This document shows positions 9,808-20,734 of a stretch of 64,000 nt of DNA, in pieces. The position numbers and the translations under genes are program-made. Position 1 is the first letter of the stretch, and the number at the start of each line of letters is the position of its first letter. Under the pieces are notes generated by a model. That model ran no database searches, was not told where the DNA came from, and saw only the letters and a program-made list of their open reading frames with translations. The DNA lies in contig JAMWFC010000113.1 of NCBI GenBank assembly GCA_027475525.1, positions 1,972,001-2,036,000 on the forward strand. The letters run 5' to 3'. The DNA is from Macrolepiota albuminosa (lineage: Eukaryota > Basidiomycota > Agaricomycetes > Agaricales > Agaricaceae).

Positions 9808-12800
9808 ATGACTGATCCTTTTCGACATCGTCATGCCTCCAGGGCTACTTCGTCGTCTTCCAGTACTTTTCAGGGATCCTCTGCCACGGGTTCTACCTCT
9901 CAGTCGGCTTTTACTCGACATTTGCCACCGCATATGTCCACTCTTCCACCTGATTCTTCAAACACTCTGGTTTCTGATTCGCATACAGACATTCCAAAAC
10001 GTTTTCGGTCTTTTATTCCTCGTGCTTCGTCTACTTTACTTAATCTTTCTTCTCAACCGTCTCCAGCTACGCCTACACCGGTTCCCCAAGTTTTACCTTC
10101 TCATCCTGTACATGCACCTACACCAGTTCGTTTACCGAATCCTCCTCCTCTTCCCTCTCATACTGCTCAGGTTTTACACACTCCTTCTCGTCCTGTTTCT
10201 GTAGTTATGAATAATTTACCTAATGCAACTTTTACTCCTCCTTCTCCAGTTCCAGTTTTTCATCGACCACCTTCTGTTTTCATTAATCATCCTGTTCCAC
10301 CTGTGAGGGCTCGTTCTGTTCATATGCCGCTTTCTCGTCCTCCTTCGGTTTTTCTCAATACTACACCTCGACCGATTGCAACTCCGGTCCTACCACCTCC
10401 ACAGGTTCCTGCTCATGTTCAACATCCTCCTCCTCTGGATCGTCATCAGGTTCCGCAAGGCCCACCTCTTTTTCATCCTCAACCTCCTGCCAATCATCCG
10501 ACTCCTGTCCCTGTTCCACAACCTGCACCGCATTTGCCTCAACAACATTATTTTCCACAAGCTCCTGTACCACATCCACTTTTGCAACATCCTTTTGTAC
10601 CTCTGGCTGATCAACCTGCCCAACATCTTGTGGGGATGGGTGATCATACTTTACCACCGTATCCAATTGATCCCTTTCCGCCAGTGGCTCAGCCGGATTA
10701 TCATTATGCGTACACTCCTCCGCAGGTTACGACCAATCCTGTGCATACGTCTGCTCATTCAGATGCCAAATTGCCTCCTCTTACTACTATTCCTCGATTC
10801 ACCTCGGCGGCTGACTGGGGCCTCTGGATCAATCCAGTCATGGCGCTTATCGATCATATGGGTCTGAATGGGCATGTATGCCCCTTACCAATACCTGGAG
10901 CACCGTATGATCCGACGTGTCGTCTGGCAGTTCCACCCCCTTATCCACCTCACCTTACGAGGGAAGATTCGTTGGTTTATGAGACTTTTTGGAGGAATGA
11001 CAACATTTGCTCTTACGTTATATCTGGACGATTATCCGCTGAGATCTTTAATTCACTCCCGCCTGCTCGCACTGGTCCATATAATTTTCCGACACGTACA
11101 GCTCGCGATCTTCTCGACTTTCTCAGGAAACGTTTCAGCGTTGGCAGTGCAGCTTCTGCTCAACGTGTCAAGGATTCGGTGTTCAGGTTGTCTTGCGCTC
11201 CGAATGCTATACCTACATATGTTCAGTCTTGGAGGATAGCCGTGAATCAACTCGCTGCAACTGCCTGGGATTTCACTCAGTATGAAAAGATACAACGCTT
11301 CATGGATGGCATTCCGGATCACAGGGCATACAATGTTCTATGTGAAGAAGTACGACGTTCTTGGGACAATAATCCGGATGGTACCTTCGATTTTTTCACT
11401 CTTGCCAATACGATACTGGAAATCGACATCGATGTTCGACGTCGTCAGGCCGTCTCTCATTCTCAACCGAAAGCTCAGACTTCTCAACGCACATCATCTA
11501 ATCCACAATCGTCGCTATCTTCTACGTCACAACGTCACGATTCATCAAGTGATCTTAAACGTGGTGCAACGAATGATGGGTCTAAGGATAATAATAATCG
11601 GCCGAGGGCTAATGTAGCGGTTGCAGAGGGATCGACGTTGGACTCGACTACAGAATCTATTACAGCGACACCAGCTTTTGTTATCGACGATCCAGATAAT
11701 CCTGTACTCGCTACCATTACCGAGGATGAGGAAAATGATATCGATTTCAACCTTTATGACGTTACTGGGGTTGGGTCTGATGAAGTTTCATCTTTTTATG
11801 CCTTTATGAACTCGATGCCCTCATTGGCATTTGCGAGCATTATGGGCCAATTCAATGCGATTCTCGATTCTGGTTGCACTACACATATCATAAAAGATCG
11901 ACAATTTTTCTGGACCTATCACCCTGATCAAGCGGTTCCTGTTGGTACTGCAAACTGCGGCACTCTGACTACGCTGGCATGTGGAGAGGTCAAGTTTCGC
12001 ACTCGAATCAATGGCAAGGATAGGATATTGGTTCTGAAGAATTGTCTCCATGCTCCGGATGTACCCATCAATCTGCTTTCCGTTGGTTCGATGGTAGAAA
12101 ATGATATGAAGATTATTTTTACGAAGGATGCGACGACACTAGTTTTTCCGACAACTTCGAAGACACTTGGAGGAGAATCAATTCAGGCATCAGTTCATAA
12201 GAAGCTATCTTTTCTACATTGTGATTTTTTACTGCCGGGACAGCAACCTGAAGTATCGTTCCAAAGTCTAGAGGATTGAATGACTTCGTTTCCGAAAATT
12301 TCCGTCACGCCAACTTTGTGGCATCGCAGGATGGGACATCCCGCAAAGGATACGACGAAGGCGGTTCTTACGAAAGATTATGTTAAAGGCATAGAATATA
12401 CGGGACACTTTGGGGATGAACAATGCATCCCTTGTATCATTGGAAAGCAACCGGCTCGACCATTCGATCATCATGAACATCGCGCCGAACATGTTTGCGC
12501 CCTGATACACATGGACTCATGTGGACCGTTTCCGACACGTTTTTCGAATGGGAATACTACGCATTTTCACACCATTTTGGATGACTATTCGAATTTCGGA
12601 AGTACAGAGTTACTGTCAAAGAGGAATATGGCATTGCGACATTTTAAGAGGGTACAGGCAGAGTGGGAATTGAAGTCTGGGAATAAAGTGAAAGTGGTTC
12701 GTTGTGATGGCGCGAAAGAATTTGTAGAAGGGAAGCTGAAGGAACATTTGGAGGAAAAAGGAATTTCGCTTCAATCCACGGTACCATACGCACATCAACA

Positions 12801-15350
12801 GAATGGGAAGGCGGAGCGTTATATTCGGACCATTGAAGATACTGCCCAAACACTTATGGCTGAATCTGGTTTACCCATTTCGTTTCTTGGGGATGCAATA
12901 TTAACTGCTCAATATCTTCGAAACCGACTACCGACTTCAACTCTCACAGGTCTTACAACTCCGTTTGAAGTTTTGGAAGGATATAAACCCGACCTGTCTC
13001 ATCTTCGGGTCTGGGGTTGCCAATGTTTCGTTTTATATCCGAAAGAGACACGTCGAAAAGGGGATACTAAGAGATTTGAAGCTATATTCGTGGGCTATGA
13101 AGAGGGCCGTTTAGGGTGGAAGGTTAGAGACCTGAATGGAAGGTACTATTTCTCGCGTGACGTGGTGTTTAATGAGAATGTGAGGGGAAGATTGAAAGCA
13201 CATCCTATTGGGACACACTCGCCATCTTCGGCTTCATCAATGTCACCAGATAATACTTCAACGGTTATACGATCGGAACCTTACGCTCCAAGAGAAGAAT
13301 TGAATGACGATGATTCAACACATGATGAACTGCCTAAGCCTCGAAGACAAGGTGTCCGTACGGCTGCAGGTCAGGCATACTGGGAAGAGGTGTTGAAGCG
13401 AAATGAACGACTCATGAATCTCCGGGCAAATCGTAAAGCCAGATTGGAACCACATCAGGGATTGTCTGCTATTCTTGATATAGCATCGTTGTTGGCAACC
13501 GCGTCTTTCAGCTTTGATATGGACGATCTTACGCATCTCGAAGATTCGGTCATTTTTGACTTCAAAGCTTATATGACTCATGGCTTCGAACCATTACCAT
13601 TTCGTACACCAAGAGAGTATGATCTCACTAAAGCGCCAGAAAGTTTTCAGGAAGCGATGAGACGCAAGGATAAGGACGTTTGGATGATGGCTATGAACAA
13701 AGAGGTACAGAGTTTGAAAGATCAAGGGGTGTTCGTACCGGCATCACTACCACATGGAAAGAAAGCACTGGGCGTTCGATGGGTCTTTGCGTACAAATAC
13801 AACCCAGATGGATCGATTATTCGAGGAAAGGAAAAGGCACGCTTGGTGGCACAAGGATTTAGCCAGCGACCGGAGGATTATGGATCAACTTACGCTCCGG
13901 TGGCAAAGATGGCGAGTATTCGGATTTCTCTTGCATATGCGGCTATGCACGATCTCGAGATTTTTTCATTTGACGTCAAAACTGCTTTCTTGAACGCACC
14001 ACTTACCCATGAACTATACTGCAAACAAATTCCGGGCTTCCCAGATGAAGATCCTACGAAAGTCAATAGACTTCTTCGCGCGATCTATGGCTTGAAACAA
14101 GCATCGAGGGAATGGTACACATTACTGAAGACGGTGTTAGAAAGTATAGGACTTGTCAGGTGCGAAGTAGATCATGCAGTGTTCTTCGGACGATTCTCTT
14201 CTCCACCCCATGAAACGATTCCGGCATTGGACGATGGGACGGATCTCTTCATAATTATATGCGTTCATGTGGATGATGGTTTGAACGTGACGAATTCGAA
14301 ACCATTATACGACTGGATAATCACAGAGATGAACAAACATTTTACGGTTATTGATTCGGGTGCATCTTCCTTATACTTGGGTATCAGGATTGACAGGGAT
14401 AGGACGCAAAGGAAACTGTGGCTCTCGCAAACAGGTTACATATTGGATCTGCTGACGAACTATCATCTCTTGGATGCAGCCCCTCTATCGTTACCACTGA
14501 CAAGTAACTTGGACAACTTGCCGGTACCGCCAGCAAATGCTTTACCTGACATTGGCGATGATGATATAAAAATCTGACAAGTAACTTGGACAACTTGCCG
14601 GTACCGCCAGCAAATGCTTTACCTGACATTGGCGATGATGATATAAAAATCCACTATCAGCGACTGGTTGGGTCAATACTATACCTCAGTCTCTGTACAC
14701 GACCTGATCTCGCTTTCACTGCGATGACTCTTGGCCAGTATAATGCCTCACCGACTCGGGCTCATCTCTTAGCTGCCAAGCGTGTGTTACGATACATCTC
14801 GGGGACACGAAATCTTGCACTGGAATATAATTTTTCACGCCCGACATCAGACACTTCATCGCGATTATTGCTTCCGGCAGACTTTGGAGCAGTAGATGCC
14901 GATTGGGCATCGGACTCTACAACGCGGAAGAGTGTTACGGGTTATGCGTTCTTTATGTATTCAAGTCTCATTTCTTGGTCTTCGGTGAAACAACGAACAG
15001 TTGCCTTGTCATCAACGGAAGCAGAGTACATGGCTTTATCGCATGCCATGCGTGAGGCTCTATCGATCCGCTACTTACTCACGGCACTCGATTTACCGAT
15101 TCCCAAACCATTCCCGATCTTTTGCGATAACAAGAGCGCTTTGGACATAGCGAATTCTGACTCCATAACGTCTCGATCGAAACATATTGATATTCGTTTT
15201 CATTTCATTCGCGAACACCTTAATACGGGATCATTCAAGACATCGTGGATATCGACATCAGAAATGATTGCTGACATTCTTACGAAACCATTGCCGAAAG
15301 ATCTCCACAACAAATTCACTTCTTCACTTGGTCTGGTTACTCGATTATAA
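9808..15350 (+). CDS. Copia Gag-Pol polyprotein with one in-frame TGA
   Basis: The first plausible ATG is 9808 (MTDPF). The N-terminal 350 residues are Pro-rich; then comes a gag core (FLRKRFSVGS, FMDGIPDH) with no visible CCHC zinc knuckle. Then: aspartic protease DSGCTTH near 11869; a TGA at 12277-12279; pre-integrase LWHRRMGHP with CIPC; integrase core with DGAKEF and QQNGKAER; reverse transcriptase with KARLVAQGF, FDVKTAFLNA, LKQASREW and HVDD in place of YVDD; RNase H with DADWASD, STEAEYMAL and CDNKSALDIA; and the ADILTKPLP end motif. All of it is one frame if the 77-bp duplication is counted once and the TGA is ignored. The TGA may be a former CGA. Without readthrough only Gag and protease are made, and pol from 12280 is left without its own start signal. 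Confidence 0.92.
14497..14650. repeat. 77-bp tandem duplication in copia RT/RNase H
   Basis: Units 14497-14573 and 14574-14650 are identical. The second unit creates TGA at 14575-14577 in the pol frame and shifts the frame (77 is not a multiple of 3). Reading one unit joins DDDIKI directly to HYQRLVG, the normal RT to RNase H connection. One of eight such duplications with the same period in the window; probably an assembly artefact. Confidence 0.95.
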
Positions 15351-15388
15351 TTTATTTTCATGTGTTCACTTCTTCGCTGATGGGGTTG

Positions 15389-15679
15389 TGTTGACCGAGG
15401 TAGTCTATTAGGGTCAGCTTGGACGTGGTCACATGATCTCAGCATTAACTTTGGTTTGACGTGTATTATAGCCTCAGTTGCTCTCTCTCATCATAGACAG
15501 GCTCTGAGGCTGTAAGTACACGTTTTTCATTCATGAATTAGTACATATCTGATAGCTTGTGACTTAGTTACTTTACGCTGTCCTTAGGTATGAATTTAGT
15601 TGCTCTCTCTCATCATAGACAGGCTCTGAGGCTTTACTTTACGCTGTCCTTAGTCCCAGGCTGTCAGATACGTCCAACA
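15389..15679 (+). repeat. Copia 3' LTR (291 bp)
   Basis: Identical by eye to 9382-9672, with only a short purine stretch (GATGGGG) before it as a possible polypurine tract. It ends CCAACA and is followed by the target-site copy GTGTG. Confidence 0.95.
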
Positions 15680-16703
15680 GTGTGATAATATCTACCCTAG
15701 CCTACTCAAGTGTCACTTTGGTAGAAAGTATGTTGGTGATTGTGTCAGAGGGAAGCCAGTTGTGCAGGTTGCAAAACCATAGTGTTTCAAAACTTTTGTC
15801 ACAAACTGTCATGCTGACTCATACTGCCTATTACATCTCTGCACTGGCACTGTTTCGACCGCATGTATAGATGCTCAATACACATCAAGCTCAGACATCC
15901 TTATTTCTGACTATGCTCATCTTCACAGGCATCAAAATTTAAAGAAGATATATACATTGGTGCATTAGGCTAATTATAAGGTATTCAAAATAACAATTAT
16001 GTTGGTATATGGTAGGGATTACAAGACAATTATGAGGAGTTGAGTCTAGTATCAACACAAGAATTCATTGACAGTAATGGAGGTGGACTTTGTGGAGGGT
16101 AGTGAAAACAGAATCCATGTTCAAACACTACTTCAAATGAAGACAAGCCAATTCAACAAAACACATCAGTGCATCTTGATTCTGCAGACTTTGAAACCTG
16201 ATCAAGGTCAAATTGTTAGATGTCATGCATCTACACTCCTGTTGCAATATCTTCTCTGAATGTACTAGCAATGTCATGAAACTTGATATATGGCTTGTCC
16301 TTAACATATAAATGACTTATACAAAGTTTGGTAGTGTTACCTCAAGTAGTAACTAAATCCAGGGATCTTCAAATGTGTTTTTGCTTTTTACTGGTCTATA
16401 TTTGCCTTATTGCAAACCAGTCCTAGGTGAATTTCACTGATCCTCTCAAGATACAAGCTTGAATAGTATGTATTAGCAAAAATCAGGTGCATTGTGACTA
16501 TGATCTGTTAAAAAATCACATTTTGAAACACTAGGGCATTTTGAAACCCAATGTACATGATAGTATGGTTTTGTAAAGAATAGCATGGGCTGACTAATCA
16601 TTCTTGTGCCAAATGGCAGCACCAGAGGAATAATTGGAGCAGGAGGTCTTACTTGTGATGTGTGCCAGAACATCATGTCCAATGAATGTCATCTTAAGCT
16701 CTA
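15680..16703. other. AT-rich, CpG-poor non-coding sequence
   Basis: Short frames only; no recognisable protein. The first 180 bp on the minus strand may continue the decayed copia gag that the young copia element split. The rest looks like old transposon debris: CpG is almost absent and TG/CA pairs are abundant. Confidence 0.5.
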
Positions 16704-17065
16704 CAGTGGCTCAAAAAAGTGTTCTCATGTTTCATAGTTTTTGAAAGATGGCATTGGCATGTAGGAATGGAAGTATCTAAAATTCTGAATAAATCATGTA
16801 AAATACTATGGCATTGCAGCTACAGATCACATCTAGGATTATGTAATTTAAATCAAAACTGATGGAGTAGTGGCCATTTTAGAATATTCACTTATTGGGA
16901 CACTTTTTTGAGCATCTCTAATTTTGGTATCTAGTACTTTGTATGTCCTCCATTTGCTTTGATAACTGCTTGAATTCTTCTAGGCATGCTTTCTATCAGT
17001 CCCTGGCATACTTCTGATGGTATTTCATTCCACTCCTTTGCAACCCTCTCCCACAATTCATGCAT
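16704..17065 (-). mobile_element. Tc1/mariner element 1, 3' part (transposase C-terminus and terminal repeat)
   Basis: The element end starts at 16704 after a TA target site (CAGTGGCTCAAAA). About 220 bp of terminal inverted repeat follow, then on the minus strand the last residues of a Tc1 transposase (HELWERVAKEW, SMPRRIQAVIKANGGHTKY, stop at 16931). The gypsy element inserted at TGCAT (17061-17065) cuts the gene inside the codons for M-H-E-L. The rest of this transposase continues at 28570. It is homologous to the second Tc1 element at 39898-41570. Confidence 0.88.
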
Positions 17066-17299
17066 TGTAACGAAGTTACGAAGTTTAGAGAGCTTAGTGT
17101 GCACACACGACACTGAATCAGACCAGACCGGTCTATTGACAATGTAGTATACACAAAAGTAAGCTGCTTTGTAAGCAGCTGGTAAAACTATTTATAATAA
17201 TGTAAATTAATATTATATTATAATAAATATAATATAATATAAACTACTCTACAGTAAGTAAAGCTATGTGGCCAACGCCACATAGCGGACTACACTACA
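17066..17299 (-). repeat. Gypsy 3' LTR (234 bp)
   Basis: On the plus strand it starts TGTAACGAAG and ends ACTACA. It differs from the 28336-28569 copy at about three positions (AACGCC versus AATGCC, and CACTACA versus TGCTACA). It contains an AT-rich core of TTATAATA-type units. Confidence 0.93.
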
Positions 17300-17344
17300 C
17301 ACCCCCCAATCAGACCGGGCTATGGTCTTGAGATAATACAACGG

Positions 17345-20300
17345 TCATGCCATCGGTAAGTCAGGGACGGGGGCAATGGGAGAGTCCCCAGGCTCCCGGA
17401 ATGGATCGGCAGTCGCATCGTCCATGTCGTAGTCGAGGAGTTCATCCTCGGGTGCGGGCACGTAGGAAGTGCCCGAAGGCCCTGCTACTGGCAGGGAATC
17501 GTCATAGTCCCGGAGGGGGGACAGTGTGAGGTTGGGGTCGATGGTTGACCCCGGGGCAGATGGTTGGAGATCAGGAAGATCCCCAGTGTCGGACGAGTAC
17601 TGGCGCGTCCAGATCTCGTGGGCATAAATGTCTTGCCCAATGAGGAGGTACATCCCCTTGGTGAGTGCCTCGTCGTAAGCACAACGACTGTCCTGCTGCT
17701 GGAGCATCAGGCGTTGGCGATCACCAATGGTGGCCTCGTGCCACCCATCCCACTGAGCGATGGACTGGGGTGTACCATAGTGGTCGAGGCATTGTAGCCT
17801 CTCATCGTTGATAGCGGCCGCCTCGTTGTAGAGCCGGCTGTCGCTGAAGAATAAATGGGCCAAGTAGGTGACCCCATAAGTATATGCATGGTCAGCCCAG
17901 CTGACCGGAATTTGATTATGAAGAAGGACGCGTAACGCGTCCGAAGTGGTGAACACGGAAGCTGACGCTTCCGGGATGTCCACAGCCCAAGCCTCGAAGT
18001 TAGGGTCGTCGGCATGGAGGGGCACAAAGACTTGCCCCGTGGCCGCCTCGTACTCAGCCACAGCCTCTTTGTAGAGGTCTGGCCAGGCAAATACGTAGGC
18101 CAGGTACTTGTGTACCGTGGCCTTGGAGGTGCGGCTGGCACTGAGGGCACGTACAAGCGCAAACCCAAAGAGGCTGCACCAATGAATGCGCATGGCATGG
18201 TCCATGGCCAGACCGGTCCATACGTTGGACGTCCCAGAACGTCCATAGAGGAGGGCGTATGAGCCCAGGTAGTCCAAAGCAAATGGTTGCTTTGGATCAG
18301 GGGGGGTAAGGCCGACGAAGGCAATTTTCCCTCCTTCTTTGCGGTGATAGAGCCGCGATGGCACAATCATTTGCAGGACGTTCTCCCGCTCCTCTGGACT
18401 TGCGAAGAGTACAGCAATAGTCCTATACTCGACCTCGTCGAGTAAATGAGACATAGCTCTGTCTCGGGCCGTAGGGTGGCAGTTGAGTGCCATCCGCTTG
18501 AATTCATTGAGCAAGAGGTAGCCCAACTGATGCTGACAAATTGGCGTAAACTGGTTGTTAACCAGTGCATGAAGTCTGCGGACTTCTTGAGGACTGCGGG
18601 GAAACCTGCGAGGTGCCACTTGGTACACCTTACTGTTGTGGGGCGTCGCCGCAGCATTGCCCTCTTTGTCGGTCTCGAAGGACCTGGCTGCATGGGCTTC
18701 TTGCCTGACAAAGATGGTATTGGTCACTGGCGACCAATAGAATTGGGGAGCTAACCCCGCGCCAAAGAATGAGTTTTGGCGCTCAATAGTATGATCACGA
18801 TAGATCACAACACCGAGTGCATCAGGGATGCGCCTGGTTTGGTCCTCGCTTAGCGCTATCCTGCGCCCGACGTTCCATCTTGGCCTGTCGATTGCTGTTG
18901 CGCCGTTTGCGTGCCATACGTTGTGCCGCCGTCTCGTGCGGCACAGAGGATTCCATACGAGCCTCTTCAGGCTCCTCATACCAATCGTCGTCGGAGGGCA
19001 GGGATGGCAGCCTCTCCGGCTCCGACTTCTCAGACCGTGGGTCCATAGCCCACACACACCGTGGGAGTCGGGCTGGCAGGCCCTCTACCAGTATGGCGGG
19101 TAAAAAGGGGATGTTAGCCCCTGGGGCCCCTTTCGGGGCATCCTCGAGGAAGTGCACGTTGATGTACGCATGCCCTTCTGGTTGCTTACCCCGACGGTCC
19201 TTTCGGGGTTGTGAGGCCTTGGCCTCAGTGGGGCGTGTGCTCACACCCCTGGAACTCTGCTCCCCAGAGTACGTGGTGGACACCACAGATACTGGTCGCG
19301 AAGATGCAACCTCAGACGCGCCACTGGCGAGGCGCTGGATAAGCTGGGGGGCGGCTGGAGCAGGGACATCTTCATAGGGAAGGATGTCCCGTCCTAGGCC
19401 GGCCTCCCGGCCGGGGGCAGCAACGCTCAACTTAATTGAGCGGGAGGGCGCGTCCTCCACTCCTTGCCAACGCGCCCTTTTGCTGGAGTTGGTGTCCCGA
19501 CTCGGGAGTGTAGTCTGCCGCTTACGAGCGGCCGATAGGGCAAGGAGATCCATTTTGCGCTGAGCGTGCATATGATCCATGTCGTCCATCATCCGGCAGA
19601 TGAGGACGACTGCCTCCGCATCGCGGAGGAATGATGACTCTGTGGGTACATCGTACCCGTTATCTCCCAGACGTTGGAGAAGGGTAGCCAGGACTAAGTC
19701 CTGGTTGTGAGTGGGCTCGACAGCCCGTGCTTTTCCTTTGTTGCGTTGAGGATGCGACTCTTCTTCTGAGCTGGGCTCGGATTGGTGCGGCATTTCCAGC
19801 CGCTGTAGCAAGGAGAGCTTGGCCAAGCTCTCCATCGGCGCATCAGCCGATGAACTGATGCTCCGTCCTGGACTGAGAGTTTCTGTGCTCTCAATGGCCA
19901 CAAGCTCTCCATCGGCGCATCAGCCGATGAACTGATGCTCCGTCCTGGACTGAGAGTTTCTGTGCTCTCAATGGCCACGGTGGCCTGCACGAGGGATGCT
20001 TTGCGTCCCTCTAGATTGTCAATTGGTGCTGTGGTCGACAGGGAAATCGACCGGCCTCCCTTGGCTTGCGACTCATGCGAGTCGCTGTACTGGGGCATTG
20101 CACCCCAAGCCCCCATCCAAGCTGGGGGGTACGGCATCATTACGGGCACACCACCCATCCCAGGGTAGTGCGCCGGGGCGGTAAACTGGGGCAAAGGATG
20201 TGCGCCCATAGCCCCTCTCGCCATAGCGGGGGCAAACTGCCCCCATCCTGGCACTGCTTGGGGGCTGACTAGCCCCCCATAGGCCTGTTGCTGGGATTGG

Positions 20301-20625
20301 CCCTCGGTGTGATGTGGCGCATAAGCGCCCGGTAATGGTTGTTGGGGCTGATAGCTGCCCACAGGTGCGTTCTGGGGCATGAAGTTGCCCTGCATGGTTT
20401 GAAGTGGCGGATAGCCACTGATCACCGGCTGCTGCGGCAGGTAGCCTGCCGCTGGTGGTTGCTGCTGCTGTGGGAAGCCCACAGCTTGTTGCGATTGTCC
20501 CCACTGGGGCGCATTTTGGGCGAGCGGGGGAGCCATCTGCCCCCCCCTTCAGCTGACGGTAAGACCGACGGCGTACTCTCAAACTGCTGCTGCTGTTCAC
20601 TCAGGTCCACGGGCATGTTGTCCAT
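17345..20625 (-). CDS. Long extra ORF of the gypsy element, function unknown, two frame breaks
   Basis: Lies in sense between the chromodomain and the 3' LTR. It starts at ATG 20625 (MDNMPVDLSEQQQQ), about 110 bp after the pol stop. The N-terminal third is Gln/Pro/Gly/Met-rich; the middle is Ser- and charge-rich with KRARWQG and RKRRNSNRQAKMERR basic patches; the C-terminal 450 residues look globular (FFGAGLAPQFYW, LFGFALVRALSA, ATVHKYLAYVFAWPDLYKEA) and end in an acidic tail. I do not recognise a family. No signal peptide or membrane helix is evident, so it is not env-like. Frame breaks: at the run of eight C at 20540-20547, and in the overlap 18822-19057 between the middle and C-terminal frames. 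A 77-bp duplication at 19824 is a third apparent break. Joined, it would be about 1,060-1,070 residues. Confidence 0.7.
19824..19977. repeat. 77-bp tandem duplication in the gypsy extra ORF
   Basis: Units 19824-19900 and 19901-19977 are identical. Counting one unit fuses the Gln/Pro-rich frame (20536 downward) with the Ser-rich middle frame at APMESLAKLSLLQRL. Same period as the other seven. Confidence 0.95.
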
Positions 20626-20734
20626 GGTTGGGGAAAAAAGTGAAAAAGAAATTTCGCCTTTTAAGACGTGTTTCAGCCACAGCTGCTGACCAACTCAGCC
20701 AAGCCGCGATCAGCACTGCCAATCAAATTAAGCG

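Larger units (their letters stand above)
9382..15679 (+). mobile_element. Ty1/copia LTR retrotransposon, very young, complete with target-site duplication
   Basis: A 6.3-kb element bounded by two 291-bp LTRs that look identical over their whole length, each TGTTGACC...CCAACA. It is flanked by a 5-bp target duplication GTGTG (9377-9381 and 15680-15684). The internal order is gag, protease, integrase, reverse transcriptase, RNase H, as in Pseudoviridae. Identical LTRs imply insertion too recent for substitutions to build up. The only defects are one in-frame TGA at 12277-12279 and the 77-bp duplication at 14497-14650, which is probably an assembly error. Confidence 0.96.

Noticed and set aside
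10361..10666. Acidic minus-strand ORF opposite copia gag
   Set aside because: Antisense of the Pro/His-rich gag; composition is dictated by the sense codons.
16973..17113. A separate 60-residue minus-strand gene starting MSCVHTKLSKL
   Set aside because: It is the C-terminus of the Tc1 transposase fused by chance to gypsy LTR sequence; the M start lies in the LTR.
17345..20625. Envelope gene making the gypsy element an endogenous retrovirus
   Set aside because: No signal peptide, membrane helix, cleavage site or Cys pattern is visible; the protein looks soluble.
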